Assembly: GCA_000226015.1 (NCBI GenBank)
Contig: JH155242.1
Coordinates: 91,459-127,003 of the forward strand
Source of the DNA: Mnemiopsis leidyi
Lineage: Eukaryota; Ctenophora; Tentaculata; Lobata; Bolinopsidae
Length of the DNA stretch: 35,545 nt
Reading direction: 5' to 3'
The notes beneath the pieces were generated by a model. The model was given only the letters and a program-made list of their open reading frames with translations. It had not been told where the DNA came from and ran no database searches. A program made the translations under genes and the position numbers. Shown one piece after another: positions 18,011-30,600 of this stretch (position 1 is the stretch's first letter; each line of letters starts with the position of its first letter).

Positions 18011-20785
18011 CCAATCAGAGCTCTCCCTATTGCCCATGTCTGCAGAATGTTGGCAGAGGTGCAGAACCGCACAACACAACTATGTAGCTGACGTCAGTCC
18101 GACTACCTAGCCCATATCGCGACGTGGCAGATACCCCTCATAGACACTGATGTGTCTCCCTTATCTGGGACACAATGATCATCCAGGATCTGGTTACAAG
18201 CAGAAATATTTGCAGGCTACGTCATGTCGGTGGAGTATGTTTGTCAGACATTCAGGTGGGGATAATTTAAACCGGTGATACTTGGGATAAGAATGAAGGG
18301 TGGATTAGTTGGGGCTGTCTAGGCCGAGTAATGGAAACCGTTAATGTGAGAATTGAGCGAGAATTGTTCTCTATCAGTAAGCCTCGCGGGTGAAGAATGG
18401 GGGAAAACTTCCCGGTCTTGAAGAACAGGGTGATTAGGTTCCTAATTTATAAGGCTTGATACGTATCTCAGCGCTAATTCTTTACGTGTAGGCTAAGCAA
18501 GGTCAGGCGACTTCTGATTCCCCTACTCATTACAAGAAATAGGTGCCTGGACCAGCTGACCAATCACAACCAAGATACACTCCAGCTGTCCAATCAAAAC
18601 AAAGAAGATAGACGTGATAAACGCACGCTGTAGAGCGACGGTAGGAGGGCAATACGCTGGATAAATATCAAAGCAATGAGATAATTGTACGGGAACAGAC
18701 CTGGGCGGACCTAGCAAATTAAGGTGAAGCCAGATATTGTCTTCTCCCAGGCTGCAAACAACAAGGTACGTCTCCACCAGCATTTGTCTGTAAAAACTAG
18801 GAGGAATTACACATCGAAATTATGTGCAGGACAAGCACGTACAGGCAGTAAAATTAATGTCGACAAAATCTGGAGACTGATATCAGACGTAAACCAAGGG
18901 GGCAGGTGTTCTCTTAAAACCTGCTTCTAGTGGAATTATCCCTTAAATGTTACCTACCAAGCAGATGTGTAAAGCTCTCTCCCTCCCTCTTACCCGCTCT
19001 AGTCTCTCTCCCCTGCCCTGAGTGTATCAAAGCTAGGTGACCAGGTCTCTATTCTGCAGTGTAAGGGACTAATGCTAATTGTAATGTGGATCGTCGCATG
19101 TGGCGCCATCCCTCTCTCTCTCTCGCTCTTTCTCTACACTCTCGACTCCTTGCCAAGCTACATCCCTAAGTGAAGCTCGACGAAAAGGATTGTTGTTGTG
19201 TAAAGGGAACAGAAAGCATTGTTAGAAGCTGAGTTACTTGTTGAATACTTATAAGATGCAAGGTTGTTTACCTTAGTTACTTTCTGGTTACCTTGGTTAG
19301 TTCTTAGTAACCAACTTGGTAACGAGTGGGTAACCATGTTGGTTACTACTGGATTACCACTGGGATACATCCACATTTAAACTTGTGTATACATGCGTCA
19401 AGACACGTCAGCATATAAACACGGATTGAACTAGACAATTCTAGAATTTAGAAAGTCTGTTGAGATTTTGTAGATCATTGCATTGATTGTGCAATGTGCG
19501 TCTAACATCTGACATGGGAAGATGTATAAGGGCGAGGCTTTGTCTGTCTTGCTTTCAAGAGAAAGTTTGTTGAAATGGAACCACATTGTCTGCCTTGCTT
19601 TAGGGGAATGTTAGCTAAAGCTGTACAATAAGTTGGATCGCCTTGGTCGTCTCATGGCGCTATTGTTTTAACCAATGTTATGCTATGTTATGTACACACT
19701 TGAGTCTATCATGATCAGTAAGGGTTCCATAAACATAGTGCACAAAGGAGCACTCACGTGGTCCTCTAGAAACAGACAACACCACCTCTCTGTCAGCCAA
19801 TCAGCAAGCGGGAAACTAACAGCGTGAGACACAACGACCAATCAGAACAGGAGTTGAGGCGACGCTGATTTGTAGCAGCCAATCAGACAACCCAGTTGAG
19901 AACAGCTGACACATGATAGGAGGAGAGAGGGAGGTCAGGGAGCGGGTTTAATCGTTTAGCTTCACGAATATGCTCAAACAGGTAAGTTAATCGACCATTT
20001 TAGAGACCCCTCATTACACTCGCCAATACACATCATGGGACTGTGTCATCAGCATGCAGGCTCTCTGCGATAGGACAACATGCACATCTATTGCACAATA
20101 GCATAGTGATTGGTCTATTATATTAATATTTAATATGTACATCCGGGCAAGCACCTTCTGTAGAACTTTCTAGAGAGCTCTAATCGGAGACAGAGAGAAA
20201 TTGAGGTCATGGCTGAGGAAAACAGGGCAGGGTCAATCAATGGGGGTAAGGATGCAGAATCCATTAAGAAGAAAGCAAAACTTTAAAATGGGTGTGAACT
20301 GAAAATGTTGATGTAACCACTGACGTGCTATGGTTTATGTTAAGCAAGACAAGAAGATGTGCGAGACCACAGCTGATAACCAGTCTATCAATCGAGCAAC
20401 AAAACTTCGTCATAGCATCGTGCAGGAAACATGCTTGTGACAACATGACAACTGCACTAATATTAGTAGAGAATGTTGGAAGTGTTTAAAACCTACGCCA
20501 TGACATGGAGGTTCCCAGGCATATTACCAGGGTACCTAGCAAGTGTGGTAATGAGATTACCCGGTACTATAGTCAATGGTACGGGTAGTTTGTCAAGAAG
20601 TGCATTGGTACACTACTGAACGAGATGCCCTAAATCGAAAGTTTTGATGGGTAGCACCGGACGGACGAATTTGTTTAACGAAAAAAAACTTGAATGAATT
20701 GTTTAGTTTTAACAAGCACACATACTATCAGTACATCACGTAAGGGGCGAAAATAGAAAGTTTTTTCGGTGTACTACAGTGTACG

Positions 20786-20935
20786 TTCAGTGTAGTACAT
20801 AAGCTGTACACAATTTGTGATTTGTAAATGTATAGTGTATTCCAGTAAACAAACCGCTTAAACACACCGTGTACTGTTGTACATTCAAAGCTACACTCAA
20901 CTTGTGATTTGTCACTGTGTATTCAATGTCACACC
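20786..20935. repeat. Imperfect direct duplication
   Basis: Related stretches with AAGCTGTACACAATTTGTGATTTG and AAGCTACACTCAACTTGTGATTTG (each quoted in part: AAGCT.CAC, TTGTGATTTGT) occur about 80 bp apart, followed by similar GTGTATTC sequence. Old degenerate duplication in the A-B spacer. Confidence 0.6.
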
Positions 20936-22612
20936 TCTGACATTCGAGACGGCTGTCACGGCCCCATACTGGCGTCCAGACAGAGCTTCCTAGAGAAGTA
21001 TTCTCCACCAAGCTAGCCAATCAGGGAGCAGTATTTTAGTCACGTGGTTCGAGCTAACCAATCAGGATACGGCCTTGGGTCACGCAGGGCGGAGTGTCCA
21101 ATGGGAAGAGATCTAAGTCACGTGACAGATGCATTGGAAGTGTACATCAGTAGTCCGGTGGGTGTAATGTGTACAAAAAGTCGCACACTCTCATGTTCAG
21201 TAAGTGTTTCCAGAGAGCTGGCTACTGGGGTAGGTCTGGATATTTCACAGTTTTGTAAATCCAGAAGAAACTCTTCCTTCAAGATGAGGCTGAATGTATC
21301 TATGGCGATTCAACTAGTTTTTTATTGGTTGGACCTGGGCAGCAGTGTAATATTTTTCTGCGGACAATGTTTGATATGAAAAATTTAATGCATGTTTGGA
21401 TCTTTCGACATTCTGAATAAAGAAATCGAATAAAGTTGTACTTAAGGATGGAATAATTCAATATAAGTGAGTAATGGAACCTTGGTTCTCTTACAGAGCA
21501 GGTAAATCCATTAAAACTATTCGTTACCATGGTGACATAGAACTAACAAAATTATACGAGTAGTAACTCCTAAGTAGTTACTTAGTGACGCACATGATAC
21601 GTCTTTTCTGGAAGCAGTCGGAAAACATGACTGTTGAAATCACAAGACTATGCAGAATTGATACAGTGTTGAGGTCGAGATATAGTTAACCCTGCAATGT
21701 CTTTAATTCTGGTGAAGTAAATTTGATGCGCGATTTAAAATTGACTAGTGAGGCAAGGCAGTGAAATACGATTTTGGAATGAAATTGTAATTTGAGCCTA
21801 TGTGAATAATAAACATTTTAGCAATAGGTTTGATTATTTTATTAACCTGCCTAAATCTAAATTATTAATTAATCCAACAGAGTCTTATGATTTAGACTAG
21901 TAATCATATGATAATCATCATGTCCTATTTTTTTGTCAGAAATATTATTATATATTTGACGATGATACTAAATTATATATTTTAATTCACAGCTTTTATC
22001 TAAATCTTGCAAAATCCGAAATATTACTGGGTCACTGGGAAGTGGGAACAGGCATAATCTTAACTCAAGGTCAACATTTAACATAGCTTATCAGTCTTCA
22101 TATATCAGATCGAATTCTATAAAATCCACAAAAATTTATTTAAATAATCTGAGTTCCGAAATTTGGGGAATTCTAGGAATAATTAAACAGTAAAACTGTC
22201 ATTAATTGTAAACCAAAGAGATTTTTGTGAACTGATGATTTACGGAAAACTCACAGTTAATTTTTGTGTCAACTGTTTAAGTGCCTAAAACACTGCAAGG
22301 GTTATTGTAAAAATCAGATAATGTTTTAGAGATTCTCTAAACCATCAAAAACTAGCCCGCAACCACGCTTTGCAGCAAGGTGGATCAAAAGTTTCTGATA
22401 ACAGTAATTGATGTTGAAGTAAATAAACTCAAGATTTGGAAGAAATCAGAATTTGAACTTAAATAAGAGATTATTATTGTCGTCAATAACTGATGGGCCA
22501 CCTTGCCAAGCAGCATACACTAACTACAATCTAGTCTAAAACCGTTAAAAACAGGGCTGAAGGGCGCTACCACAGTGACGCACTGGTCACACAGCACATG
22601 AAACCCTCCTAA

Positions 22613-23116
22613 TCACACGGTTGAGTCCACAAAAGACAGACCGTGTCGCCCTTTAGTCCCTACCCCCTCCGCTCGACTGTGTCCCTTATCCCGACTCCTC
22701 TTTCTTTTGTGATAGTTTGCTATGAGAAGGGAACAGACGATCTCTAGAAGATCCTCGAATATTTTGGGGTTGCTATGATCGGCACAGAGCAGTAAAATGT
22801 ATCTTCCAGTCGTGCCGACATGTGTAAACACCAGCTTGTATCGTTCTTCGTGATTCAAGAGGCTGGTAGCCAGGAACCTTTTGTAGCTCCCACTAACGAA
22901 TATAAATCTGAATATGGTCACTATTACAGAGATACAGTTGGAAAGTATGGTGAGAATCAGGAGAAACCAGAATATAAGGAAGAAGTATTGGTTGCCGATG
23001 TTTTGAGGGAGGACACACAGAAGAGATTCGCTCTGTTCGCCAGTCCGGCCCCACATGTTGATCTCACAGCCAACCATTTTAGGGAAGATTGTGTCCATCA
23101 CTTTATAGCTTGTTTC
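22613..23116 (-). CDS. Innexin B exon 6 (ECL2, TM4, whole tail)
   Basis: A single 504-nt terminal exon covering residues 271-437: ETSYKVMDTIFPKMVGCEIN, LLCVLPQNIGNQYFFLIFWF, TM4, GSYKRFLA, GTTGRYIL, the basic tail and SFVDSTV before TGA at 22613-22615. Genes A and C split this region by introns, so B has probably lost them or been partly reverse-transcribed. The tail after TM4 is longer than in A. Confidence 0.92.
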   Translation of the reverse strand, partial: ETSYKVMDTIFPKMVGCEINMWGRTGEQSESLLCVLPQNIGNQYFFLIFWFLLILTILSNCISVIVTIFRFIFVSGSYKRFLATSLLNHEERYKLVFTHVGTTGRYILLLCADHSNPKIFEDLLEIVCSLLIANYHKRKRSRDKGHSRAEGVGTKGRHGLSFVDSTV

Positions 23117-24672
23117 CTGTAAGTGAATAGTTAAAATAAAGATAAATTTATCATGGGAAACTTTATCTTCAACATTTATCATATAATCAGGAATATATTT
23201 AAAGATGTGGGCCTGCAAACCTGTGGTATGCTCATTAGAACATCGTATCCGTAGAGTGCAAAGTTTCCTTGGTCGAATATCCGGTGAGTGGCGTAAAAAA
23301 TAGAAACACTGGTAGCTAGGTACATCACCTTCACCAACATCACTGGCGAAAATGGAGTTTTAAATTCGGATATCTTAATCTTATAGCTGCGATCTTAAGC
23401 AGTATGATAGCGGGTCATCAACACTCAAAAGCTCCTCTCCAAAGATTAAAAAGGTGTGTACATATAATCTATATTCTATATTGTTTCAATCTTAATAGCT
23501 CACCCGTGTAAAAGATGGAATGTTTGTGAACTATCTGAGTATAAGGAAGCATGTTGTTCATGTAGGGATCCAACTTGATGTACAACCACCTCGAGACATT
23601 GTCTATACGTCGACTTATGTCCTCCTCCGTGTAGGCCTAAGTATTTTTACTAAGTAATGATGGACAGAAGGGAAGGTGAGGTTATGTTTTTACTAAGTAA
23701 TGGTGTAAAGAAGGGAAGATGAGGTTATGTATTTTTACTAAGTAATGGTGTACAGAAGGGAAGATGAGGTTATGCTTTTTACTAAGTTTGTTTAAAAGAG
23801 ACGAGGCGATTTTGCAGTGGAAATATACTAGTGGTTGCAAAATTTTAGCAGGTCCTATTAATAAAATCATTATAATAATTCAAGGAGCAAACCCCAATGT
23901 CGAGGGCAAGGCTGTTCAACATAGGCTTGATGTCGTAGATGCCGCTGAGGTGTCTGAAAACCGTGTAGGGGAAGTAAAAAGCGATGCCAACAGCGCAGAA
24001 GTAGAACGGTACGAACATGTACCAGACATGATAGACCGTTGTGAAGGGTTTCAGATCTTTCTCGTCCGGGCACTGGATGGGGGTTCCGTTTTTGAACTGT
24101 CTCCCCGGGAAACAACCGATTGTTTTCATTTGGAGAATACCTGGTGTTGTTGAAGTTGCAGATTTCCCTCTCGGAACACTTTATTTTACGACAAATCGAA
24201 GAAGAGTTGGAACTTTTACTTCTTATGATATCGAGAATGCTTTACCTGGGTAAGGAATTTCATCTGGCCAAGACTTGTCATACACTTCTTTTAAAGTGTA
24301 CAGCCCTTGAGCAGCACAATAGTCTTGCACAAATGTCGCATGAGCATCCGCAAACGAACTGTCGTCGCCTCTTGCATCCGATATACAGTGTATTATTGAT
24401 CCTAAATTCTGAGAAAGAAATAGCAAATAAGCTTCTAGAGAGATTATTATTTCCACAAAAAAGGATGTTTATTTCTAAAGCTGAAGATCAAAATTAAGTA
24501 CAGATAAGAACAGGTGAAAGTGTGTTACCTGTTTAAAGGTCATGATTGTACCAGATAAAATACAAAACATGACCAAATAGGTTCTGTTAATCTGGTCCCA
24601 CTGATCGTCGATGCTAACTGACTTGATCTTTAAAAAGCCATTCAAGCTTCCAGAAATGAGATCCAATACCAT
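22613..24672 (-). CDS. Innexin B: complete split gene, 437 aa
   Basis: This is the second innexin of the cluster, a four-pass gap-junction/hemichannel subunit. Exons 24672-24529, 24408-24246, 24140-23893, 23636-23504, 23342-23221 and 23116-22613 join in phase to 1314 nt with a TGA stop. Layout: MVLDLISG start; QWDQINR near 24-30; TM1 about 31-47; ECL1 with Cys 56, 79, 112 and 126 and a sequon at N120; YHVWYMFVPFYF opening TM2, where the usual YQWV is changed to YMFV; TM3 near VMLVKVMYL; IFPKMVGCEI (Cys287) and Cys304 in ECL2; TM4 FLIFWFLLIL; tail with GTTGRYIL, a basic run HKRKRSR and C-terminal DSTV. Introns are short (104-256 nt). It is more diverged than A and C are from each other. The introns of A inside the N-terminus, ECL2, TM4 and tail are absent here. 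Confidence 0.9.
23221..23342 (-). CDS. Innexin B exon 5 (TM3, start of ECL2)
   Basis: Encodes residues 230-270: VMLVKVMYLATSVSIFYATH, RIFDQGNFALYGYD and VLMSIPQ. The acceptor is CGCCAG and the donor CAG|GTTTGC, phase 1 in and 0 out. The intron at its 3' end falls inside ECL2. Gene C has one close by in phase 1 and gene A has none. Confidence 0.87.
23504..23636 (-). CDS. Innexin B exon 4 (cytoplasmic loop)
   Basis: Encodes residues 186-229: AYTEEDISRRIDNVSRWLYI, then KLDPYMNNMLPYTQ and HSIFYT. It aligns with ASMWLFYKLNVFMNE of gene A. The acceptor TACTTAG lies at the end of a three-copy tandem repeat that itself contains TTACTTAG. The donor is G|GTGAGC. Confidence 0.85.
23640..23775. repeat. 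Roughly 45-bp tandem repeat, three copies, in innexin B intron 3
   Basis: The unit includes TTTTTACTAAGTAATGGTGT, then AGAAGGGAAGATGAGGTTATG. It abuts the acceptor of exon 4. In transcript sense each unit contains TTACTTAG, a potential decoy 3' splice site. Confidence 0.92.
23893..24140 (-). CDS. Innexin B exon 3 (distal ECL1, TM2, cytoplasmic loop)
   Basis: Encodes residues 103-185: GILQMKTIGC and NGTPIQCPDEKDLKPF, then YHVWYMFVPFYFCAVGIAFY and the loop to LNSLALDIG. The donor is GGG|GTTTGC in phase 0, which agrees with the phase of the next exon. The donor is not a strong consensus, so its exact end is slightly uncertain. Confidence 0.83.
24246..24408 (-). CDS. Innexin B exon 2 (proximal ECL1)
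   Basis: Encodes residues 49-102: NLGSIIHC, an insert (ISDARGDDSSFADAHATF), then VQDYCAAQGLYTLKEVYD and IPYPG. It is longer than exon 3a/3b of gene A (163 versus 126 nt), and W after YC is replaced by A. The phase-1 junction after YP is shared with gene A. The acceptor is TTCTCAG and the donor G|GTAAAG. Confidence 0.88.
24529..24672 (-). CDS. Innexin B exon 1 (start, TM1)
   Basis: Encodes residues 1-48: MVLDLISGSLNGFLKIKSVS, then IDDQWDQINR and TM1, ending TFKQ. The donor is CAG|GTAACA, phase 0. It corresponds to exons 1 and 2 of innexin A fused. Confidence 0.9.
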
Positions 24673-27600
24673 AGTCTCTTGAGTTCACGCAGAGTAACTA
24701 TTACCAAGACGATGACAGGAGATAGAACGTTTTCCAATGTACCAACAAGCAAGCAATTAACTTTCTTTTTAACAAAGATAGGCTACAGTTGGATACCATA
24801 GCTCCAGCTGGCTCAGTCTCCCATATCCTCGAGTGTTTCCATATCTTCCATTTTGTCAGCCTAAATAGCACAGTAGTTCAACTACAAGGTAGGTGTCTTG
24901 ATAAGATATCAAATTCTATGGCAATATCAACGACACTCGACGATAGCTATCTCAAAATAAACAACCTTAGCGTACAACAACGTAAATAATCAGACATCCG
25001 AATTATGATCAGTCTATTGTCGAACGCCTCATATTGTGATTGCTCATTGCAAAGCCATCATTAATTATCACAATCACATGGCACAAGATGATTATATTAT
25101 GCAACCTGTTCAAGCTCCAGTATCTGCAAGAGAGGCTAGCTGATTAGTCAACAAAATAGTAAACAAAGGCCGGTTCTAATTCAGACAGCTCAATGGAGAC
25201 AACGTGTCCAGCCAGACGGTTGTGGTATGCAAATACGGGGATGTAACGTTGGGAGAACAGTGAGATTATGGCTAGCAGAGAGAGAGGCCATAAAGTCCAT
25301 CAAAGTAATGGAATTGAAATCAGTGGATAGTGGGATCAATTTCCCTCATACTTGCCGGACGTCCTCCATTGTACTGTAAACCATGCATAACTGCCTCAGT
25401 GAGACACGGTGCGTAGTTTGTAACAATCCGGACATGGAAAGCCTCACAAAACGAACCGGGTAATGGGCGGAATATGGAGTTAGGAGCAGAGTGAGCTGGG
25501 GTGTGTGTGTGTACGGCCCGGTGGGAGAACAATTGGAGAAGGAAGGGCCACGTGATCACTACCAAAATGGCCTTATCACGATCTACGTCGGTCTTGCGTT
25601 GGCTATGGTCTCTAAAGAACGTGACCCGAGTAGAAAAACGATTGTATCTGATAATTAAATAAGAATGGACGCTGGGAAGTTTTTCATTACATCCTTGTCA
25701 AATTCTGCAGATTAAAAAATTTTGGCGATGGAATGAATGGAGCCACACCTGCTTGACGCTACAGAGCTACGAAAGAATGTAGTAAAAGAAATGATGCTAA
25801 TTGCCAAAACAGGAGATATTTCTGAGCTAACAATCCTCACTGCTAAGTAAAGGTGTTTTGTTCATGGCGTTTACAAATGGGCTTCTTCCCACGGATAAAC
25901 TGCTGAAAAACGATTAAATGATCAGAGGATGAAGGAATCATTATCGGTCTGGCTGTAGAGTGATGTTATGAATCTCTGGAATTTTCCAGAAGCCGAGCTA
26001 ATGTTGTGTGCACTGTACAAGTTCATTATATAAATGTGTTGTTTGAGTTCAAATCCTGGATTAAGTTCGAAAATGAGGGCCACGAAAGTCTACTATAGGT
26101 CCGATCTCTTGTTGATGCTCTGAAAACAATAACACAAAACAAATCGCTGAAACTCAATCGACAACCAATCATAAAATACCAATCCCGAAATGATACTGGG
26201 AATCTAGTGATAGCACATTCACAACATATCACAACCATACTCATCCATATACGAGATAAGAAGTTAATTAGTGAATCTCCTCTAGCTGATCGCCTGATCA
26301 GCTGCTGTGAAATGGGCAGGCTGTTACACTTCGGGCTGCTGTGGAGAATCAGACTCAGCAGCTGTTTCCATCGTGGGATTTAGAACTTGTTCTGGAAGGT
26401 TCGAATTTGGTAAGACATGTACGAGCTTTAAAAACCGTCTTTTTGCTATAGAAGGAATTAGTTTTTTTTTCAAAACTTGAAAATCTTTACAGCCTAACAA
26501 AGTATCACGTCGAAATAGATGTGCGTGTTAACCTTTCTAATTACCATTTACAAAGACAATTTCAAACAAGTTAACACGATCATTTAATGACAAGCCGCCA
26601 AAGAATAAAAGCAAGCACGGCGGCAGACAAAATCTCAAACTCGCGATGAATATCTTTACAGCACGCAGCCACTAACCCACGTTCACCTAACACAAGTGTG
26701 ACCCAAGAATAAGGTTCCGAGCGAGCTGCTATCTCTGATACAATGGATGGTGTATGACGTTTAGCTAAAGGTAACGAAACTACACGATTCAAGAATAAAA
26801 GCTGACAGGATGTGTAGATTTGCTCTAGTGATGCGTCCAAGCGTTATCATATCCTTAAAAGCTCCAATGGCATAGGGCCAAGTAAAATCACGATGGGAAG
26901 ATAATAAAACAGGGCCGTGGTCATGGACGTAAATTTACAGAGGGCTGCGAGCACAAAATTACGTGTATAAGCTAATGGCATACACTTGACTTATAGCCAC
27001 CAGCGCCTACGCCTTCTTACTGCGAAGCTTCTAGTACTGGGCTAATGATCTTTAGATTCAAGCAATGTTGTCATATACTTATGTTGGTGAAGCGAAACTA
27101 CTCTTGGATCAGAGTTCGAGAAGTTTCTACATCTAGATCATTGTCTGAGATTCAGTTTATATTATAGAGATGGAGCTGAATGGAGATGATTACAAACAGA
27201 TTTGTTTGAAAGTACAAGCAGGCCTGCTTAGGATACTATTGCCCAAGACATCGATGATGAAGCTTCCACAAAAGAAAACGGATTGAAGAATCGGTGAACA
27301 TCGTCAGCGCTTCTATCTAATGAACTTCCTAACTATGATCAAGATATAAAAACGTAACCGAAAAAGCCATGAAATTGATCAAGAACTAATATAGTTACAG
27401 CTAAAATTAGACATGAAATAATATAGTAACATCTGAAATTGAACAAGAACTATGGTTACAGCTGGAATTTCAGAACAGACATAAAAGCATTGACCAAGAA
27501 CTTGAAGGCTGTATAAAGAGTATTGTATTAAAGGGCGACAAGACTGGCGGGAGCCGAACACTGACAAACCAGCTCTAATGTGGCACGGTATACGGAGAAT

Positions 27601-30600
27601 GCAGATGAAATAGTAAGCTGCATTAAAACGCGCACGTGCAGACAAAATATTAAGCTGCATTAGAGCGCGCACGTGCAGCATTACGATGGTTGTGGCAGGA
27701 GAGCAACACACAAAAGGAGAATCACGCGGAATATTATGATTTAATTCACTCAGGTGATACCTCAATATACTAAAGTATGAGCAGAGAGCGGAGAGTGAGC
27801 CTTGGCAAAATGTCAGACATAAGCGGTATTATACTGCGAGGGCAGAGGATCGCACTAATTGACACACGGGTTAGCAAAGCAAATCTTCTAGCTAGGTACA
27901 CCGTAACGTCATGTATATAGAGCCTGTGCAAATGCAACCCTTTGCTTGTATTGGATTCCAGTGTACAAGGTAGCCCAGCCGCCCATTAGTCCATACAAGG
28001 TCAATCATTATTCCCTAGACGGCCTGATTTTGCTCAACAGGGCTGAGCGTAATGGCATCATCATATTCAGGTCACGATAAATCACATAATAGAAAGTTCA
28101 ACACATTGCCGCGTCCTTCCAACACTCGTTTAGTTTGGTGCAGCCTAACAGAGCTGCATCCTGTATGTATAATAAGAAAGTACCAATATGATTAATGATT
28201 GGATAAGAGAGCCATTTAGATTTAAGAGAGCCATTTACATATAATGAGATAAGATTTTTTCAGGATTCCCACTTTCAGTATCCAAGATCCAGGTATTGTC
28301 TTATCCTATGATTGCAGATGTGTAAACTCAAGCAAAGCGATTGCCGACTTAACGCCGCAGCATACCCCGACACAGAAATCACAAGAGTGATCCCATGTCT
28401 GTCTCTACGGTGTAGTCATGCTGGTGTGCAGGATTGACTTTGATACAGATTGTAGTCTAGAGTGATCGGTCTTTCAGTAGCTGAGTAACAAATGCAGGAC
28501 CGATGTAGCAGCCACGCTTGGCGGCACCGTAATTGAGAGTTGTGTATATTTCCCCCTGGGGTCCAATTTCTCTTCTTCCCGAATTGCCATCACTGGCGAT
28601 CCGCCAAATCTTTCCACCGACTGTACATATTGAATAAAACGGGGTCGAATTAGATTTGAGCAGTTGCAAAGGATGCAAATCAATTGAAACAAAACCGCTA
28701 TTATTTGGTTTTCATACGATGTCTGGTTGGTTTATCCACCGAAACTTATAGTATTGGTGTGCGCGAAGTAAGAATACTTTTTCATAATCGCACCTTTAAG
28801 TTTAACTAAAATCTATGCTGTACCATGCGTTATACTTCAAATTCAAGTGATGTTTGTAAGGTTTCCGGATATATTTGCACGTTACCGCGTCGGAAAAAAT
28901 GGGAATTTTCGCAAAAAATCTGGTAGAAATGTCAATTGAAAAGGCATTGCAGGGTTAACGAGGGCGTTGATGTGAAATGTATTTTCTTGGCATTCTCCAG
29001 GAATTCACACCTTACAAAGTTGCGAAGAGGAGAAAATACTAGAAAACACCAGACCCAAATCATGTGAAACGAGACATTTAATGCACTGGACGAGAAATCG
29101 GAACAGAGAAAAAAAATTAACATGACTATCAAAACATGGTTTGAAACGAAAACTGAACATTATCAAAACCACGAGGAACAATTGAAAGCTACCTAACTAT
29201 ACTACTTTACTCACGGATACCATTTTGTATCTACAGGACAGCAAACATGCGACATTCTATCCTGTAAAATGAAGAGATTTGGGTTAGTTCCAAGTTTTTA
29301 ACACAAAAACGTATCGTACATGCACTGTATTAGGGAAATTGTGTAGTTTTCTGGGACAAACAAATATCATTTATTTAAACAGAGTTAGAACGTACTGAAT
29401 GTATGCAATGTGAGCTACTTTAAAAGAAAGTGAAACTTTTTTTAAAAGAAGTTAACAATCGAGTTGATAAAACCAGAATTATCTTAAATTTGAAGCAATG
29501 ATGGGACAGACATGTCAATAGAAATTATAATATATAACGAATTAAATCTGGCTGTTTTCAAGTGCAGGAAAGGGTATTGATATTTATTACTGGCTGTCAT
29601 CTCACACATATCTTATCAGTCAATATTGGAAATAAATACTAACAAATTCTTTCGAAGAAAAATTTTTAGACAAAAAACAGAGAACGAGCAAGATCCCACG
29701 ATTTTTTGTACGTAGAACAGAAATTATATTCGTAACAATTTCCTATCTGATTTATTTTTAAATCGCAAAAGAAGGGTGCAAACACACTCAAAACTAATAA
29801 TCAGTTGTCTAAAAATAAGTAAAAAATATGGTTAAAAATTTTACGATCCAAAACATTTGACCAAATTATTTTAAGACGCCCGAAATTATAATTGTCCATG
29901 ATTTTCAGCCATGCTGTCAGTAAAAGGGGAAAATCTACGAGAAGGGTGCCAAAAAATTGTACATAAAGTTTGTCAAGATTGATTCTGATCAACAGACCAA
30001 CAACTCATTAATAAAAATCAGTGTATTACTTAACCTGCTGCTCGCTAAACTACTAAGCAACCAAACATCGCTGCATCGATTAAATAAAGAGTTAATAAGC
30101 TAACTCCTTAATTAACCGACCAGACCGATATTGACTTCAGTAGAGTGACGAGACGTTAAATCTACACAATCAAAATACAAAACTGACACGGCAAAATCGT
30201 GTCCCCATGTTAAAATTACGCTAAGTAGAATGGTCAGGGTGCAAGTGTCGATCTCAGTGGGGAGGCATTGCCCTCAACTGATATATCGATTAATTGACTT
30301 AAGATCGTTGTTAGTTTTGGTATATTAATTGAAGTCTTTATTGTGAAATACTTGTTTAATCATGATCATTCATGATCAAAAGTTTACATGACGTCATAAA
30401 GGTGATACTCCCAAGGCAATAGTTTTGCTTCCCTTAATACCCAACTGTATGATTGAAAGTCATGAGGTCTGATTCTATCCAAATTCCTGACAAAAATGTC
30501 TAAACGGTTGAAACCTGAACCCAAGCCATACTTCTCGGTTCCTATTCTGGAAAATCGGGGTATCTCCCCCGGGCCCATCAGCTACGTAAATCTGAATCTG

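Larger units (their letters stand above)
14436..22612. other. 8.2-kb spacer between innexin A start and innexin B end
   Basis: This is the presumed promoter side of gene A and 3' side of gene B. It contains tandem arrays at 15229-15412, 16202-16253, 17363-17553 and 17921-18010, scattered CCAATCA and CACGTG motifs, pyrimidine-rich stretches near 18980-19150, and GGTTACC-type imperfect repeats near 19260-19365. No open frame longer than about 110 codons and none with recognisable motifs was seen, so I annotate no gene. An RNA gene cannot be excluded, but no tRNA-like A/B box pair was found. Confidence 0.65.

Noticed and set aside
22820..23122. Plus-strand 100-aa frame
   Set aside because: Antisense shadow of the last exon of innexin B, which carries the conserved FPKMVGC and TM4 sequences.
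26390..26415. GGTTCGAATTTGG resembling a tRNA B box
   Set aside because: No A box at the right distance and no cloverleaf could be folded by eye.
26580..26840. Minus-strand 86-aa frame ending in a hydrophobic helix (ILSAAVLAFILWRLVIK), tail-anchor-like
   Set aside because: Chance length, no recognised family, and one hydrophobic stretch is weak evidence.
27379..27765. Minus-strand 128-aa frame in the B-C spacer
   Set aside because: No motif, and it overlaps a tandem duplication and imperfect repeats. Composition matches the spacer.
28457..28692. Minus-strand frames, one reading FYSICTVGGKIWRIASDGNS, with an acceptor-like TGTACAG
   Set aside because: GC-richer than its surroundings and somewhat coding-like, but short, not recognised, and with no upstream exons identified. 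Not enough to call a gene.
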